Below, piece after piece: positions 41,848 to 54,282 of a stretch of 64,000 nucleotides of DNA. This DNA is from Rhizophagus irregularis (lineage: Eukaryota; Glomeromycota; Glomeromycetes; Glomerales; Glomeraceae): the NCBI RefSeq assembly GCF_026210795.1, contig NC_089429.1, positions 2,108,001-2,172,000 on the forward strand. Direction: 5' to 3'. Position numbers and translations under genes: made by a program. The notes under the pieces were generated by a model. The model saw only the letters and a program-made list of their open reading frames with translations, did not search any database and was not told the DNA's origin. Position 1 is the stretch's first letter. Every line of letters starts with the position of its first letter.

Positions 41848-42253
41848 ATTGTTGTCATAAATTGTTAACGTTACTTCCTTACAAATCTATAACTAGTTCC
41901 ACTGTTTCGCTGTTTGGTGCTGTAGAAGAACTTATATCCTGAAAAAAAAAAGTTGTTTATTACAAAAACTTAATAATAAAGTTCAAAGATTTACCTGAAG
42001 GTAACTTAAAATAGTTAGTGAGCAAATATACAAATGGTATTTATATTCGCAAATCACCACATACTCTAGCACAATGGCACTTTTGTATTAGATTATTAGA
42101 TCAATACCAAATATACACAAATTACGCAATGGGTATACGTAATCTATAATACCATATAAATATTCATCCAATAATTTTTTATATGCACTTTACGTCTTTA
42201 CGTCTTTTACGTTTAAAAAAAAAACGATACATTTTTTTTTAAACTAAAATAAA

Positions 42254-43714
42254 ATGGAAAAATTAAATGTTGATTGTCTTATTCTTATTTTCAATGAATT
42301 AAAAGCAGAAATAAGAAATAAATACTTGTATTCATGTCTTTTAGTTAATAAGGAATGGTCTCATTTAGTAGTTCCTATCTTATGGGCAAATCCAGAATAC
42401 CTTAATAATGATTCAAAAAAAAAATTTTGTAATACAATAGTTTCCTGTCTACCACCTTCTTTAAAACAACTTTTATTTGATAATGATATTAGGTTACCCT
42501 CGACAATTTTTTCGAAATCCCTAACATTTAATTATATCAGCTTTTTTAAATATTTACATGCTAAAGTTATAAATAATATTATAGAATTTGTATTTGAAAA
42601 AGAAATTACAAAATCTATTGATTTTTTAGAAAAAAGAAAATTTTTAGAACAAGAAATTTACAAGTTATTAATTAGTCAATGTAAAAACGTTAGATATTTG
42701 GATTGGAATACTTCTCTACCTTTACAATCATTTCCAGGAGCTCAAACATGTTTCTCTCAACTTTGTAGTATAGATGTTAATCTAAAACACGTAAATTCCA
42801 ATAATCTTTATGAGTTGGCACAGATTTGCAGAGATATCAAAATGTTAAGTATTAATAATTATTCTCAAGATATCCCTGGATTAATTTCTTTAATTGATGC
42901 ACAGAGAGACTTACAAGGTGTAACATTTAGTTCTCATAATATGAAAAAGAAAGGAAATTTTAAAGAACTAGGTAGAGCAATAGCAAGAAAAAGTTGTACA
43001 ATTAAACATCTTACTTTATATAATTCAATTGGTGTTATTTCACATTCATTCTTAACATCGTTAATTAATCTAACCTATTTAATGGTTAGTAATAATGGTG
43101 GAATTTATGATGAAACTAAAGAAATTGTTGAATTTAAAAAATATTTAGAAAATTCAAATTTTCCAAATCTTTGTTCTCTTGAAATGGGCAATAATTTATC
43201 ATGCTTTAAGGAATTGGCAATATTAATTGAAAAAACCAAAGGAGAGATTGAGGATGTTCAAGTGTTTTGTAATTTTGCTGATAATACAGGAATATTAGTT
43301 CAAGCCATTTCTAATCGTTGTCCAAATATACAGTTCTTATCTACATATATTGGCATTAACGACTTGATTTATGTTGAAACATTATTAAAGAATTGCAAAG
43401 GTTTAGTACGTTTATATCTTGATAATGCGGATGAAATTAACGATATAGGAGATAAATTACTAGGCATTTTAGCAAAATTTTCTCCAGAATCTTTAACTAA
43501 TATAGGTATTAGTGGAAACTGGAAATATACAATTGATGCTTTTACAAATTTTCTTGAGAGTTATAGGGGACGAAAACTTACTAGTTTTGATATCAATGGT
43601 TATTATGGGGAACCTATGGTTGCTATTACAACAGAACATATAAATGTTATTAGAAAGTACTATAATGAAGAAATAGTAGAAAGTTCGAATATTTTGGATT
43701 CTTATTCATATTAA
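42254..43714 (+). CDS. F-box/LRR-type protein, divergent (486 aa)
   Basis: A single open frame from ATG 42254. The first 50 residues show the F-box-like core LNVDCLILIFNELKAEI, CLLVNKEWSHLVVPILWANP. The remainder has LRR-like strands (YLDWNTSLPL, IKMLSINNYSQDIPGLISLI, CTIKHLTLYNSIGVI, LTYLMVSNNGGI, LVRLYLDNADEIND) ending in SLTNIGISGNWKYTIDAF. This shape (F-box plus C-terminal LRR solenoid) is that of substrate receptors for SCF ubiquitin ligases; the substrate is unknown. It is only distantly like the pair at 7567 and 59527, lacking their GDLPEL start. A T-rich run and an A-rich leader lie directly before the ATG. Frame intact, no intron needed. Confidence 0.8.
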   Translation: MEKLNVDCLILIFNELKAEIRNKYLYSCLLVNKEWSHLVVPILWANPEYLNNDSKKKFCNTIVSCLPPSLKQLLFDNDIRLPSTIFSKSLTFNYISFFKYLHAKVINNIIEFVFEKEITKSIDFLEKRKFLEQEIYKLLISQCKNVRYLDWNTSLPLQSFPGAQTCFSQLCSIDVNLKHVNSNNLYELAQICRDIKMLSINNYSQDIPGLISLIDAQRDLQGVTFSSHNMKKKGNFKELGRAIARKSCTIKHLTLYNSIGVISHSFLTSLINLTYLMVSNNGGIYDETKEIVEFKKYLENSNFPNLCSLEMGNNLSCFKELAILIEKTKGEIEDVQVFCNFADNTGILVQAISNRCPNIQFLSTYIGINDLIYVETLLKNCKGLVRLYLDNADEINDIGDKLLGILAKFSPESLTNIGISGNWKYTIDAFTNFLESYRGRKLTSFDINGYYGEPMVAITTEHINVIRKYYNEEIVESSNILDSYSY

Positions 43715-44224
43715 ATTTAGATACTTTTAGTTAACTTTAAAATAAGTGTAAGATAAAGATGTGCATTTTTGAGCTTTCGAACCTATTATTTCAACGGATA
43801 TAACGAAAGTTCATTACGTTAATGGGTTGAACAAGGCTGAAGAAAAATTTTGAGCAAGCCTTAAAAGATAAAGTAAAAAATGAAAGTACGATATGTTATC
43901 GGATATGTATGATTTGTATTCATAATTTTAGTATATAACTTATGTACATGATTTTTATATATATATAACTTAAAGTATATGAGTTTTTTTGATTATAAAT
44001 AAACATGTTTTTTGATTATATTTTATAAAAATTATAAAAATTAAAAATGTTTTGAAAATTTAGCCAAATTAAACAAATAGAGGTGTATGGGTACGTAACG
44101 CCCTAATACTTAACTATTCCAGATGCAGATGGTTAAATTATACTGTAAATAAATTTCATTTAGCAAATTACGTTCTGTACCCTACATGAGTATAGTAAAC
44201 TTTGTGTCATTTAATAAGAAGGTA
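43715..44224. other. Intergenic region
   Basis: AT-rich 3' flank of the F-box gene. No further feature seen. Confidence 0.45.
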
Positions 44225-44232
44225 ATCGCTAT

Positions 44233-45154
44233 GCTATCGGTTACGGTACATTTCCATTTCACCGAAGTCATTTCGCCGAAGGGATGTTTCACTGAAGGGA
44301 CGTTTCACTGAAGGGACGTTTCACTGAAGGGACGTTTCACTGAAGGGACGTTTCACTGAAGGGACGTTTCGCCGAAGGGACGTTTTGTCGAAAGTGCATT
44401 TTATTGAATCAAATTCACCGAATCGCTCGTCCATTTTTCCAAATTCCATTTCACCGAATTCTATTTCGCCAAATGGACATTTCGCCGAAAGTGGGGAGTA
44501 TTCAAAGGACATAGAATTTTTTCGGTTAGTAAAAACCTATTTGTCACGAATTATTTGTCCAAATCTGCCCCGCTTTAGAGATTAAAATTTTTATAAAAAT
44601 ATTCATCACGCCATGAAAATAAAAATTAAATTATTTTTTGTTTTTTTTTTCCAGGATATTATCAAGTAACTGATATTAATTGTTAGGAAATAAATAAATA
44701 ACTTTATTTTTCTGAAAACATTTATTCTCGAAAAAGTGAGTAAAAAAAAGATTAATGTATTATAAATAAGGAGATAAATTTAATAAAATCATCTAATTCA
44801 AAAATTTTTCTAGAAAAGATTTCTTTATGTACAGTATATAGTATAAAAACAATAAAATAACCAAATGGAATAAATAATATTTTCGGTGAAATGTTCATTC
44901 GGCAAAATTTCCATTCGGTGAAATGCATTCGATAAAATGGCTTCGGTGAAATGGAATTCGGTGAAATGGAATTCGGTGAAATGTGGTTTCGGTGAAATGG
45001 TATTTTAGCGAAACATCCGTCCTTTCAACGAAATATCCCTTCGTTGAAATATTCCTTCGGCAAAATGGCTTCGGTGAAACGGGTTTCAGTGAAATGGATT
45101 TCGGCGAAAAGTACCGATACCATCGCGGGTTATCTCAATTACGGTACATTTCGC
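44233..45154. mobile_element. Foldback-like element with arms made of short tandem repeats
   Basis: The left arm (44250-44500) is a run of ~16-bp repeats CACTGAAGGGACGTTT and CATTTCACCGAA. The right arm (44880-45110) is the same motif in reverse complement, TTCGGTGAAATGGAA. Arms of opposite orientation around a ~380-bp unique centre are the layout of foldback transposons. The outer edges carry TTACGGTACATTTC, and the octamer ATCGCTAT lies on both sides (44225-44232 and 45155-45162) as a possible target duplication, though it could also be part of the end. No transposase. The ORFs inside are repeat translations. Confidence 0.6.
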
Positions 45155-45162
45155 ATCGCTAT

Positions 45163-47677
45163 CTACTGAGATTAATAAATGTATTTTTTCTCATTATAGA
45201 GGTATATTATATGTAGGTAAAAAATTTCATAAATCATTACCCCACTAAAGATCGATTTTAATATATAAAAGGAAAAGTCCAAATCTGAGATAATAGAAAT
45301 GTATTACATAATGTGTAAATCAATGCCGAATATAGAAGATCAGCATCCTAAAAAGGAAACCGCTCAGAGACAAATTTTATATATATGTCGTTTCGTACAG
45401 TTCAATACTTGTCCTGACGTCACCCGTTAGACAAGAGACATTCATATAAAGTTTTTATTTTTGTAAAAATTGTAGGATAGTGATTCTAAGCTAACTTTAA
45501 TAAGTTAATTAAAAGAAAGTAATATTACAAAATAAAACAATTGTATTTTTTTTATTAATAAGAAATTATCTAATTTTTTTTCGTCAAAAATTACTAAGCT
45601 AAAAAAAGATCATTGATTGAATACCAGATATGATTATACCAATATAATTTTACTTCGTATAAATTTTGCCAAAAATTTTACTAACTAAATTAGGTAATCA
45701 AATTATTTTTTAATAGCCAAATTAACTAAACCAAAAAAAATATGAATTCTAATGCCATAAAAAATGATCATTAAACGATCAAATTTAAATCCTTTCGCTT
45801 AAATCATAAGAACAGATTTAATTTTTTCACTAATAAAAAATAAATAAAAATTGACTAAAAAACTTATGTGTTTAGAAAGTATATGATTTTTTCTTAGTCT
45901 TAATACGATTATTAAGATTTATTATTGTTAAGAAATGTATTTAGAAGATACTGTAGCTATTTTTGAATGTTTCAATACTAATAAAAAAAGTACAATAGCA
46001 TAGATTCCTTTTACTATTTTTTTCTGCAGAATTAATAATAAATAACTATCTAAGATTCTCTTTATTAATTAAATAAAATAAACAAAGGCATAATTATGAT
46101 TGTCCAAGATTTTTTTTTCGTCAGAAATCATACCAAAATGATCAGCAATTACGAAAGATTTTTTTTTTCTTTGAAACAAGAAAATATTTTTTTTTTATAC
46201 TTTAAAAGTATGACTAATTATAAATACATTCAAGAAAATATTGTTTTCTAATCACTTGAAAAACTTCATAATCATTTACATTAAATCTTCCTCTTGGCAT
46301 CCCTATGAAAAAAAATCATCCAATTTTTGTACGATATTTGTTCAAGTCCGTGTGGAAATTGTACAATTATTGCAGATTTTTGGATAAAATTAGCTATGAA
46401 GTTTTTCAAAGCATATTAAAAGTATGCAATTTTTGTACAACTTAAATTTAGAATATAGAAAATGTTCAATTTTTGTGTGATCTTTATACAACTTAACAGA
46501 AAACATTCAATTTTTGTACAATAAAAATTGTGATTATTGTACAACTTGAAAATAGACTTAAATTTAGGATACAGAAAGCAATTTTTGAGTAATCCTACTA
46601 TACTACTTTCCATCTTACCTGTATGGTTACATTTGACCACTTTTAGGGTCAAATAGACCACTTTTAACCATTACAAATAGATTTTCCTAAGTAAAGTGAT
46701 TTATGCAGTAAGGTTACACAAATTTCAACTGCATATTTGCTTATAAACGGGCATCTTTCGGACCCATTGGTGAAATTTTTGTATCATCTTGTAACTAAAA
46801 AAAAGTCAAAAACTTTTTATTAGGTTACACAATTAGTTCTGACTGGAATTATAATTTGGCCAGAATTATGCGGTAAAAATTAACTCTTAAATTATATATA
46901 TTGATCACGTGATATGATCGTCAAAATAAATATGATGACGCGAAATGTTTTTGTTTATGTTTTTTTAACCTTTTAACTTTTCTTCAACTTTCTTTTAAAA
47001 TATCATGTAAGAAAAACTTGTGTTCTTTATCTTTTTATTTTCCTAACTTTTTACATTTTAATGTTACTAACTTGCTTTCTTCACTAACTTCATACTTTTT
47101 TTTATTACTAACACTAATAATTTACTTTTTAACACACTAATTTGCTTTCTTCACTAACTTCATACTTTTTTATTACTAACACTAATAATTTACTTTTTAA
47201 CACTACTAATTTGCTTTCTTCACTAACTTCATACTTTTTTATTTATTTAATACTAATAATTTACTTACACTAATAATTTACTTTCTTCTTTGATACTACT
47301 AATTTACTTTCATGTTATTAACATACTTTATTTTATTTTATTTTCTTACAAATTTTTATATTTATGATTATATCAAATTTAGTATGTATTTTATTTATGA
47401 AATATTGTGTATATTTTTTATATTTTAAGTCAATAAAAATTCATAATTTCACTTTATAAATTGCCTGTTATTACTGTAAAATTTAACCTATAATTCCTAA
47501 AATATGGCCTAAAATTTGGCTCAGAAATCACACAATAATTGTATAAATTCAGGTCAAAAATAGGATAATTATTGAATGAATTACCATGCAATAATTGTGT
47601 GATTTATTGCAATTTTTAGCACAATTATTGTATGGTCAAATATACAGAAATCGTAGTAAATTTAATTGAATGATTTT
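45163..47677. other. Intergenic region with repeats
   Basis: At 45310-45430 lies a dispersed repeat shared in reverse with 30905-30980. At 46430-46570 the phrase CAATTTTTGTACAACTT recurs several times. At 47065-47330 there are three to four copies of a ~72-bp repeat TTTGCTTTCTTCACTAACTTCATAC followed by ATTACTAACACTAATAATTT. No gene is seen. Confidence 0.55.
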
Positions 47678-49142
47678 TCAACAAAAATCACACAGACTTT
47701 TTTCATAGGGCATACCATCAATTTCAGAATAAGAACTTTGACTACCTCTATAACAACACATTATACCATCGCCACAATAAACTAAATCGTAACCACCACC
47801 AAATATTGGTCCATAATTCAGCCTATTAAATATAGAATATTCATTGCCATTACTATAACTTACTTTTGCAGTTACTATATTCTTCACATCTGCAAAAAAA
47901 TATATGAAACTATCAAATGTGGACATATTACAACTACTTAAATTCCAATAAAGTGGATTATATCCCCCAACTATTTGTTCTGAATTTTCAATTTTCGCAA
48001 CAATAATAGTAGCTCCTTTATTATCACATTTAGCATGAAATTTGGCAGGTGCATTACCATCTCTACTAGCACGATAAAGTAAATTGAAATTATAAGGAAT
48101 ATTTCTTACATTATAATGTAAATTTTCTTTTTTATCGATCCAACTAGCTAGAATAGCAAAATGTTGACGTTCAATTAACGTTGAATCATAAATAAATTTT
48201 GATTGTCGGGGAAGTCCAATCTTATCATTTGTTAATTTTTTATTTGGTGTAATATGAAATTTTACCAAGTCATCAACTAAATCTTCCGGTAATAATTTTT
48301 TTAAAGGATAAACTTTTTCAATAAAATCATCTGAGGAAATATGATAAAATCTAACAAGTGGAACAAATCCATGAAGAGATCTTTCCATAATTATAATATC
48401 CTCCTTGCTCCATTTTGTTAAGTCTTGTGAAATGGAAGGATTTTGTGCAAGACCCCATTTCAATAAATTATCCCAAATTATAATTTCTTCTAAATCCAAG
48501 TCATCCCGGTTTAAAAGTAATTTTAATAAAGGCGCTTTTAAATTGGTAAACTTATTAGAATTAAATAACGTTTCAGGATCTTCACAAATTTTCTCAAGAA
48601 AATAATTCCATAAATCTGTAAATGATTCATGCTGATAAACTGTTTCAAGGATTTCTATAGGATTCTGTTGCAAAAGCTTAAGCTTATCTTCATTTTTAAT
48701 CAAATATTTTTGAATACAAGAGATTAAAGATTGAATATTAAGTTCATCCACTACAATCAAAAGTTTTAATACTTCAGGACCTTGTAATTTTGTTAAATCA
48801 ATCTTCCCACAATAAATATATCTAAATAATTAAAAATATTTTTAACTATTAAAGTACTAAACAATAAATTTTTATAATTTTATGTTACCTTAAAATAATT
48901 TTAAATAATTCAGGAGAAATGTTTGGTTTCTTGAAAATAAATTTTTCATCTTTTTTATTGGCCCATTCATTAGAGAAAGCTGAACAGAAATACTGCGACC
49001 TTGTACATAAAATACTCGAATGAGCATGAAATTCTTTTATATTTTCATTTTCTCCAACGTAAATAATGACATCATATCCCTTTTCAGTTGTAAGTAATTT
49101 TTCCAAATCATTAGAAAGTTCTTGAAAATATTCAAAAGACAT
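47678..49142 (-). CDS. BTB-TLDc domain protein (2 exons, 465 aa)
   Basis: Exon 1 is 49142-48889 and exon 2 is 48821-47678, joined by a 67-bp intron (GTAACA...TTTAG). The spliced length is 1398 nt, 466 codons with stop. I chose ATG 49142 (MSFEYFQELSNDLEKLL); the upstream in-frame ATG at 49190 would add a hydrophobic 16-residue extension. Residues about 15-130 are the BTB/POZ fold (YDVIIYVGENENIKEFHAHS, YFCSAFSNEW, FKIILRYIYCGK); a BACK-like helical region follows; residues about 295-465 are a TLDc domain (HFAILASWID, LLYRASRDG, EQIVGGYNPLYWN, GPIFGGGYDLVYC). BTB domains commonly link targets to cullin-3 ligases; TLDc domains occur in oxidation-resistance and V-ATPase-regulating proteins. The exact role is unknown. 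The gene is intact. Confidence 0.88.
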
Positions 49143-49190
49143 ATTTTTTAGCAATAAAATTAAAACAAAGTTTAAAAAAGAATAACTCAT

Positions 49191-52100
49191 TGAAACGATA
49201 GGTTACTACTGAAATTTATAAAGATTTTTGCATGATCAGCAAAAATAATTTCTATTTTTATGGGATATGATTTTTACAAAAATCCGATCATGTGACTAAA
49301 AATTCAACGTAAACATTTTAACATTCTGATAAAGGTTTTTTTTTATCCGTAAAAACTTGTTTTGTTAACCATTTTTCCGCTTTAATTTTTTGATACAATA
49401 GGGAGATCAAAAAAGTCAAACAGAAAGTTTCTTGAACGAAATTTATTCGGTCCGCCTATGTTGGCGTGAAAGATTTATCGACTGCATCATTATTTAAAGC
49501 GAAAATATTTATTAAAGCTTATTAAGACGAAAGTTGAAAATAAGACAAAAATAGAAACATTTGGTCATGAAATTTAGCGTTTATACTTTTGTTTATCTCA
49601 TTTTATTTTAACTTGTGGAATTGATTGCTAGTGTATATTTATAATCATATTATTATTTTTATTCTATTACTTTTATATTACTATATTATATAAACACTTA
49701 TTTTATGATATTCAGAAAAAATTTATCCTATCTGATATTACATACTTACTGTACGTAAAATAATAAAATAATGTTAATCAAATGTAGAAATATAGTTGAA
49801 ATTTTTAAATTAAACTTTATATTTTTGAAGCAATGCGTAACTCTTTTAACATATTTATATTGACGACTTTATTTTGATGAAATACTTTATTGAAAAATAT
49901 AATTAGGAGGTAGTAATGACTCACTCCTTAAAATAATCAAGATTTCACATTTGAAATTTTTCATTCGGGGATAAAAAAAAAGCTTTTAAAGCACTTATTT
50001 TTCAATTTTTTTTAACTTTTTTTCACTTTTTTGTAATAAATAAAATATTAGGGTCTATTTTTTAATTGTTTTTTTTTTAGTAGAACAGTAAATAATCAAA
50101 ATATAAATATGGTTTTCACTTTTTTATTATAAAGAAAATATAAAATTTCATTTTTTATTTTTTTATTTTTTTTTATTTATTGATCCCTTTTATAAAATAT
50201 GACAATGACGCAGTAAATATTCAAAAAAGAAACGTGGCGCTACGTTTTACCAAGAAAAAAAAGATAAAATAAGCAAAAATCATAAATATCAATAATAAGG
50301 AAAAAAAGAGGATAAAGAATTTTTTAAGATTAATTTCATCGAGATTTTCAGTTTTTATTTTTTATCAAAAGAAAAAAAAAATGGGATTGAGAAAATTGAA
50401 AAAAGAATAGCCCAAAAATCCAGGGTCATCATCATAATATGATTTGAACATTATGACGTACCTAGAAGTGTTTGATATTTGTTAAAACACGTGATGGAAA
50501 AGCAAAAAACTCAATAATCGAAAGAACATTTTAAGTTTAATAAGCACTATTTAAAATTAGTGTGTATCATTTAACAATTATCCTTTCATTTAATCAACTG
50601 GACTCCACACATCAAATTATAACTCTTCGTAGGGAGTAAAAGCCTAGCAATCAAAAGGATGTTTTAGGAGACCAACTATCAGAAATCTATGGAGAAAATG
50701 AGCTCAATAAATTATTCAATGACGTATCTTACTAAAAAACCAAAGCCCAACAACTTTCAAGTTCGTGTATATTTTTTTCTTGCCGTTATTTCTCAAATTT
50801 TATATTTTTCGTGAATAGTTTGATATGCTCACAACAAATTATGCATGATAATTTAAATTTAATCACGGTCGTACAAAAATCCAAATTATTATATAGATAC
50901 TTCCAACATTTTCTCGAAAACTTTTTATTATAAAAATATGTCTCAATTGTCTCATGAATACTGTCAAGTAGTAGTACTTGACTTTTTTGAAAAATTACTT
51001 TTAGTTATTATCTACGCTGGGGTGAAAATATGAAAGAATTTCATCACATTCGGTATTTTATGTGCTAGAACGCAATATTTTTTGTACTTCCCTCTCTAAT
51101 AAATGGGTCAATAAAAAGGATGGAAGATTTACTGTTAAAAAACTTAATACTTCTTCCCAATTGTTTAATATTAGTATTTTAAGGAACTATACTAGTAATG
51201 ATTGATTTAATATAATTACAAGGCCCTAGAAAGTTACAGTCGCCACTGGTTATAAAGAACCGAAATCTCGCTATACTGAACCGGAATTTCCAGAACCGAT
51301 TTTTTATAAATAATTTCACCGGATATAACGAACTTTTATAATAAAACACTATATAACGCATCCGAACGAACTTAACCACATAAAATCAATTTGCATCTTT
51401 ATTTATTTAGAGTGATAAAATAAATATATTGATTGTTTGTTTAAAAATAAATAGCACTATTGAACTGAAAGCTGAAGCAGGTATCACAAATCAAATAATT
51501 TTTACAAGTCTGCAACTCTTCTTTGTCATTCATACTTGCAGTTTTAGAATTAATTTTAGAACCAACAAGTAACTACTAAAGTTATATAATATTATATGAA
51601 CTATTCAGGTTTCTTCAAATACTTGTGAAGAGGTTTTCTCTTCTTCGCAGCGTTACGAGATAGTCCTGGAGAAAATAATATTTTTCGAGGATTGTTTTCA
51701 TTGTTATCATGTTTAATGATGTTTTGTGTTTCACTTGCTTCGTTTAGTGTGATGTCTCTTACTTTTTCCACAGGTTGACCATTGACCATCTATGAAGAAA
51801 ATCCTGAAAAGATTCGATTCGATTCCAATCCTTATTGACATGCTACAAAGCGTCTTTGTTAGACACTACAAACTCTTTGACTATTGTAAGGAAGGAACAT
51901 AGCCAATTCCTCCTCCAGAATCAACAGACCTTACGATAGGTGCAACTCAAAGAACTTTTATATTGTAACTGAAGAGCTCCAGCTGAAACCATAAAATTTG
52001 TGCATGTACATTAAATAAAAAATTTTATATGTCTTAATGCCCTTAAATAATAGTCTTACATTTATTTGCTCCTCCTTCTCATCATTTTTATTTACAAGAG

Positions 52101-52515
52101 TGTTTAGTATTTCTTCTAGTCAATGAGATTCTTCTGTAAAGGATATTCTGAAATCTCCAGTTAATAGTCGATATTTGTAATAAGAGACATATCACCATTT
52201 GGATGGGCAGTTTTGCCAAAAATAACTGAAAAAAGAAAAAAATATTTAGGATGTATCCTATTTATACTATGAAAAATTATACTATTTATTATGGCGTTTT
52301 TGATTAACGTGATTGATTTAAACTTTACGCTATGCATGATTTGCGTTGCGTCATATGATTGATATAAACATTATTTACTCATTGAATTTTTTGATCCGAT
52401 TCAGTCAGATGATTCTTACAAATTTATTTATGCCAAGTTGTAATAATTAGTGATGTTTACTTAACTGAAACCAAATGTTAAAGTTAATTTTACATTTATT
52501 GTATTTACTGTTTTA
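49191..52515. other. Long intergenic region
   Basis: 3.3 kb of AT-rich sequence. A short charged minus-strand ORF at 51601-51789 (KHDNNENNPRKILFSPGLSR) might be a gene fragment but has no recognisable domain. Otherwise only A and T homopolymers. Confidence 0.45.
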
Positions 52516-52523
52516 GTTTTAGC

Positions 52524-52736
52524 AGGACCCCGAAATATACATAAAAGGGTCAGGTCAGAGTTTGCGTATAATGAGTCAAAAAAATCATGTAGATCATTCC
52601 TTTTATGGATAATCCCAGCCAAAATAATATTTCCTAATTTAGATAATGGCTGAAATTATCGTAATTCCGGCCCTGAAAGAATGCGTATTTTGGACCACTT
52701 CTGGACCTGACCTCTACATATATATTTCGGGGTCCT
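52524..52736. mobile_element. 213-bp MITE with AGGACCCCGAAATATA ends
   Basis: The inverted ends are AGGACCCCGAAATATA and TATATTTCGGGGTCCT, with similarity continuing inward (GGTCAGGTC and a TACGCA motif). The flanks carry an 8-bp duplication GTTTTAGC (52516-52523 and 52737-52744), again hAT-like. No ORF. Confidence 0.8.
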
Positions 52737-52744
52737 GTTTTAGC

Positions 52745-53837
52745 TAGTTTATTTTCAATAACTTGAAATACTTCACAATAAGAAGGTATACACTATTAAG
52801 TAATCTGAATGATATATCTTAATATGATATACATTTGCAGTTTGAATTAAAATATATCTATCTTTTATGGACTTTCGCCATATCCTCTATACCCTGTAAA
52901 AAAAGTCAATCTATAGGATCATATTTCCAGAATTAATAACCTTATATCACGGAATTTATTGAATTATTTACATTTTACGTGAATGGATCTGTAAAAAGCT
53001 CATTTTTACGGAGTTTTTACAAAAATAACGGACAAAATTTTTTATAAGGATAATTCTGTTCTGAATTTGCTTTTATTATATTTTCATCATGATAAATAGC
53101 AATTCATCTAAAAAATGGCAAATTTTGGTATATCATTGAAAGTATATTTATAAAGGTAGCTTATAACTTAAACTTTCAATTCATTTTACCTTAAAATTAT
53201 TGAAGTTGGCAAAATTTTTTATAAATAAGGAGAATGAATATTACTTAGACATATATTTTATGTGAGCAAAAAATATTTTTATGTGAACTATACGAACCGG
53301 ACTTTGAGCAATTGGGTGAAGGAAGGGAGTTCCTATTTATTTTTTTTAGTAACGTTTTTAACGTTACTTTTTTTTCTTTTACCAGTAAGAATTTCCGGGA
53401 CGAATTATGCGAACTAGAAATTTTTTGTAAATAAGGAGAATGATTACTTAAATAAAATATTGTCAAATCATTTTAAATGTTAAATAAAAATATAATTTCA
53501 TAGTCTTTATTATTCGATTCAAAAATATTAAAAAGGAATTCTTCAATTTTAATAATTAAATTATTTCTTTTTTTGAAATTATCATATTATTTACTGCATA
53601 TATCATCCTTTTTTTTATTTTGCGTAATAGCGTAATAATGATAATTTTTATGTATAATTTATGAGTATATAGTAAATCATTACGGTGTGATAGGTACGGT
53701 ACAATCAATAATGTACAGGTACGAATAGGTGTGATCTAATTAATGTTGTTATTGAGTTAGTATTTATGTCACGATTGATTTATCTTAATTTCAATTTAGT
53801 TGAATTCGATTGAGAAGCATTAGAGCTTGATCCATTT
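52745..53837. other. Intergenic region
   Basis: A block ATAAATAAGGAGAATGA...TTACTTA occurs twice, near 53220 and 53425. No gene seen. Confidence 0.4.
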
Positions 53838-54282
53838 TAGTGTTTCGGGCAAAACCGAAACTAGACCCCGGCGAAACTTCTGCAGCCAAACGAAACTAGT
53901 TTCGCCACCAAGAGCAAAATCCGAAACTGATAAAACTGACGAAACCGGGCGCAATTTCCGAAACTGAGTGAAACTTGCAAAACATTTTTTTATATTATTT
54001 TTTGAACTTTTGTGATACATTATTATATTTTATAATAGTACAAACATAAATTTATTAATGAATCGCAACTTTTACAATTTACATTGTATCAACTATTTCA
54101 ACAGCTTCAGCAGCTGGGTCCCATTCAATATTATTATCTTCATTTTCATTCATAGGTTCATCCACTTCTTCATTTTCACTCTCTATAATATCTATACTAT
54201 ATATTCTAAAGTATCAATAAATGCGTTTAAATTCAAAACTTTACCAACCATTACTATTTCCTCCTCATTAACATAATACATT

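Noticed and set aside
44321-45216. Three ORFs of 63-77 codons within the foldback element
   Set aside because: They translate the short CGAAATG/CACTGAAGGG repeats and have no independent support.
53820-54020. Minus-strand ORF of 66 codons at the hAT edge
   Set aside because: It is built from the GAAAC-rich terminal repeats of the transposon.
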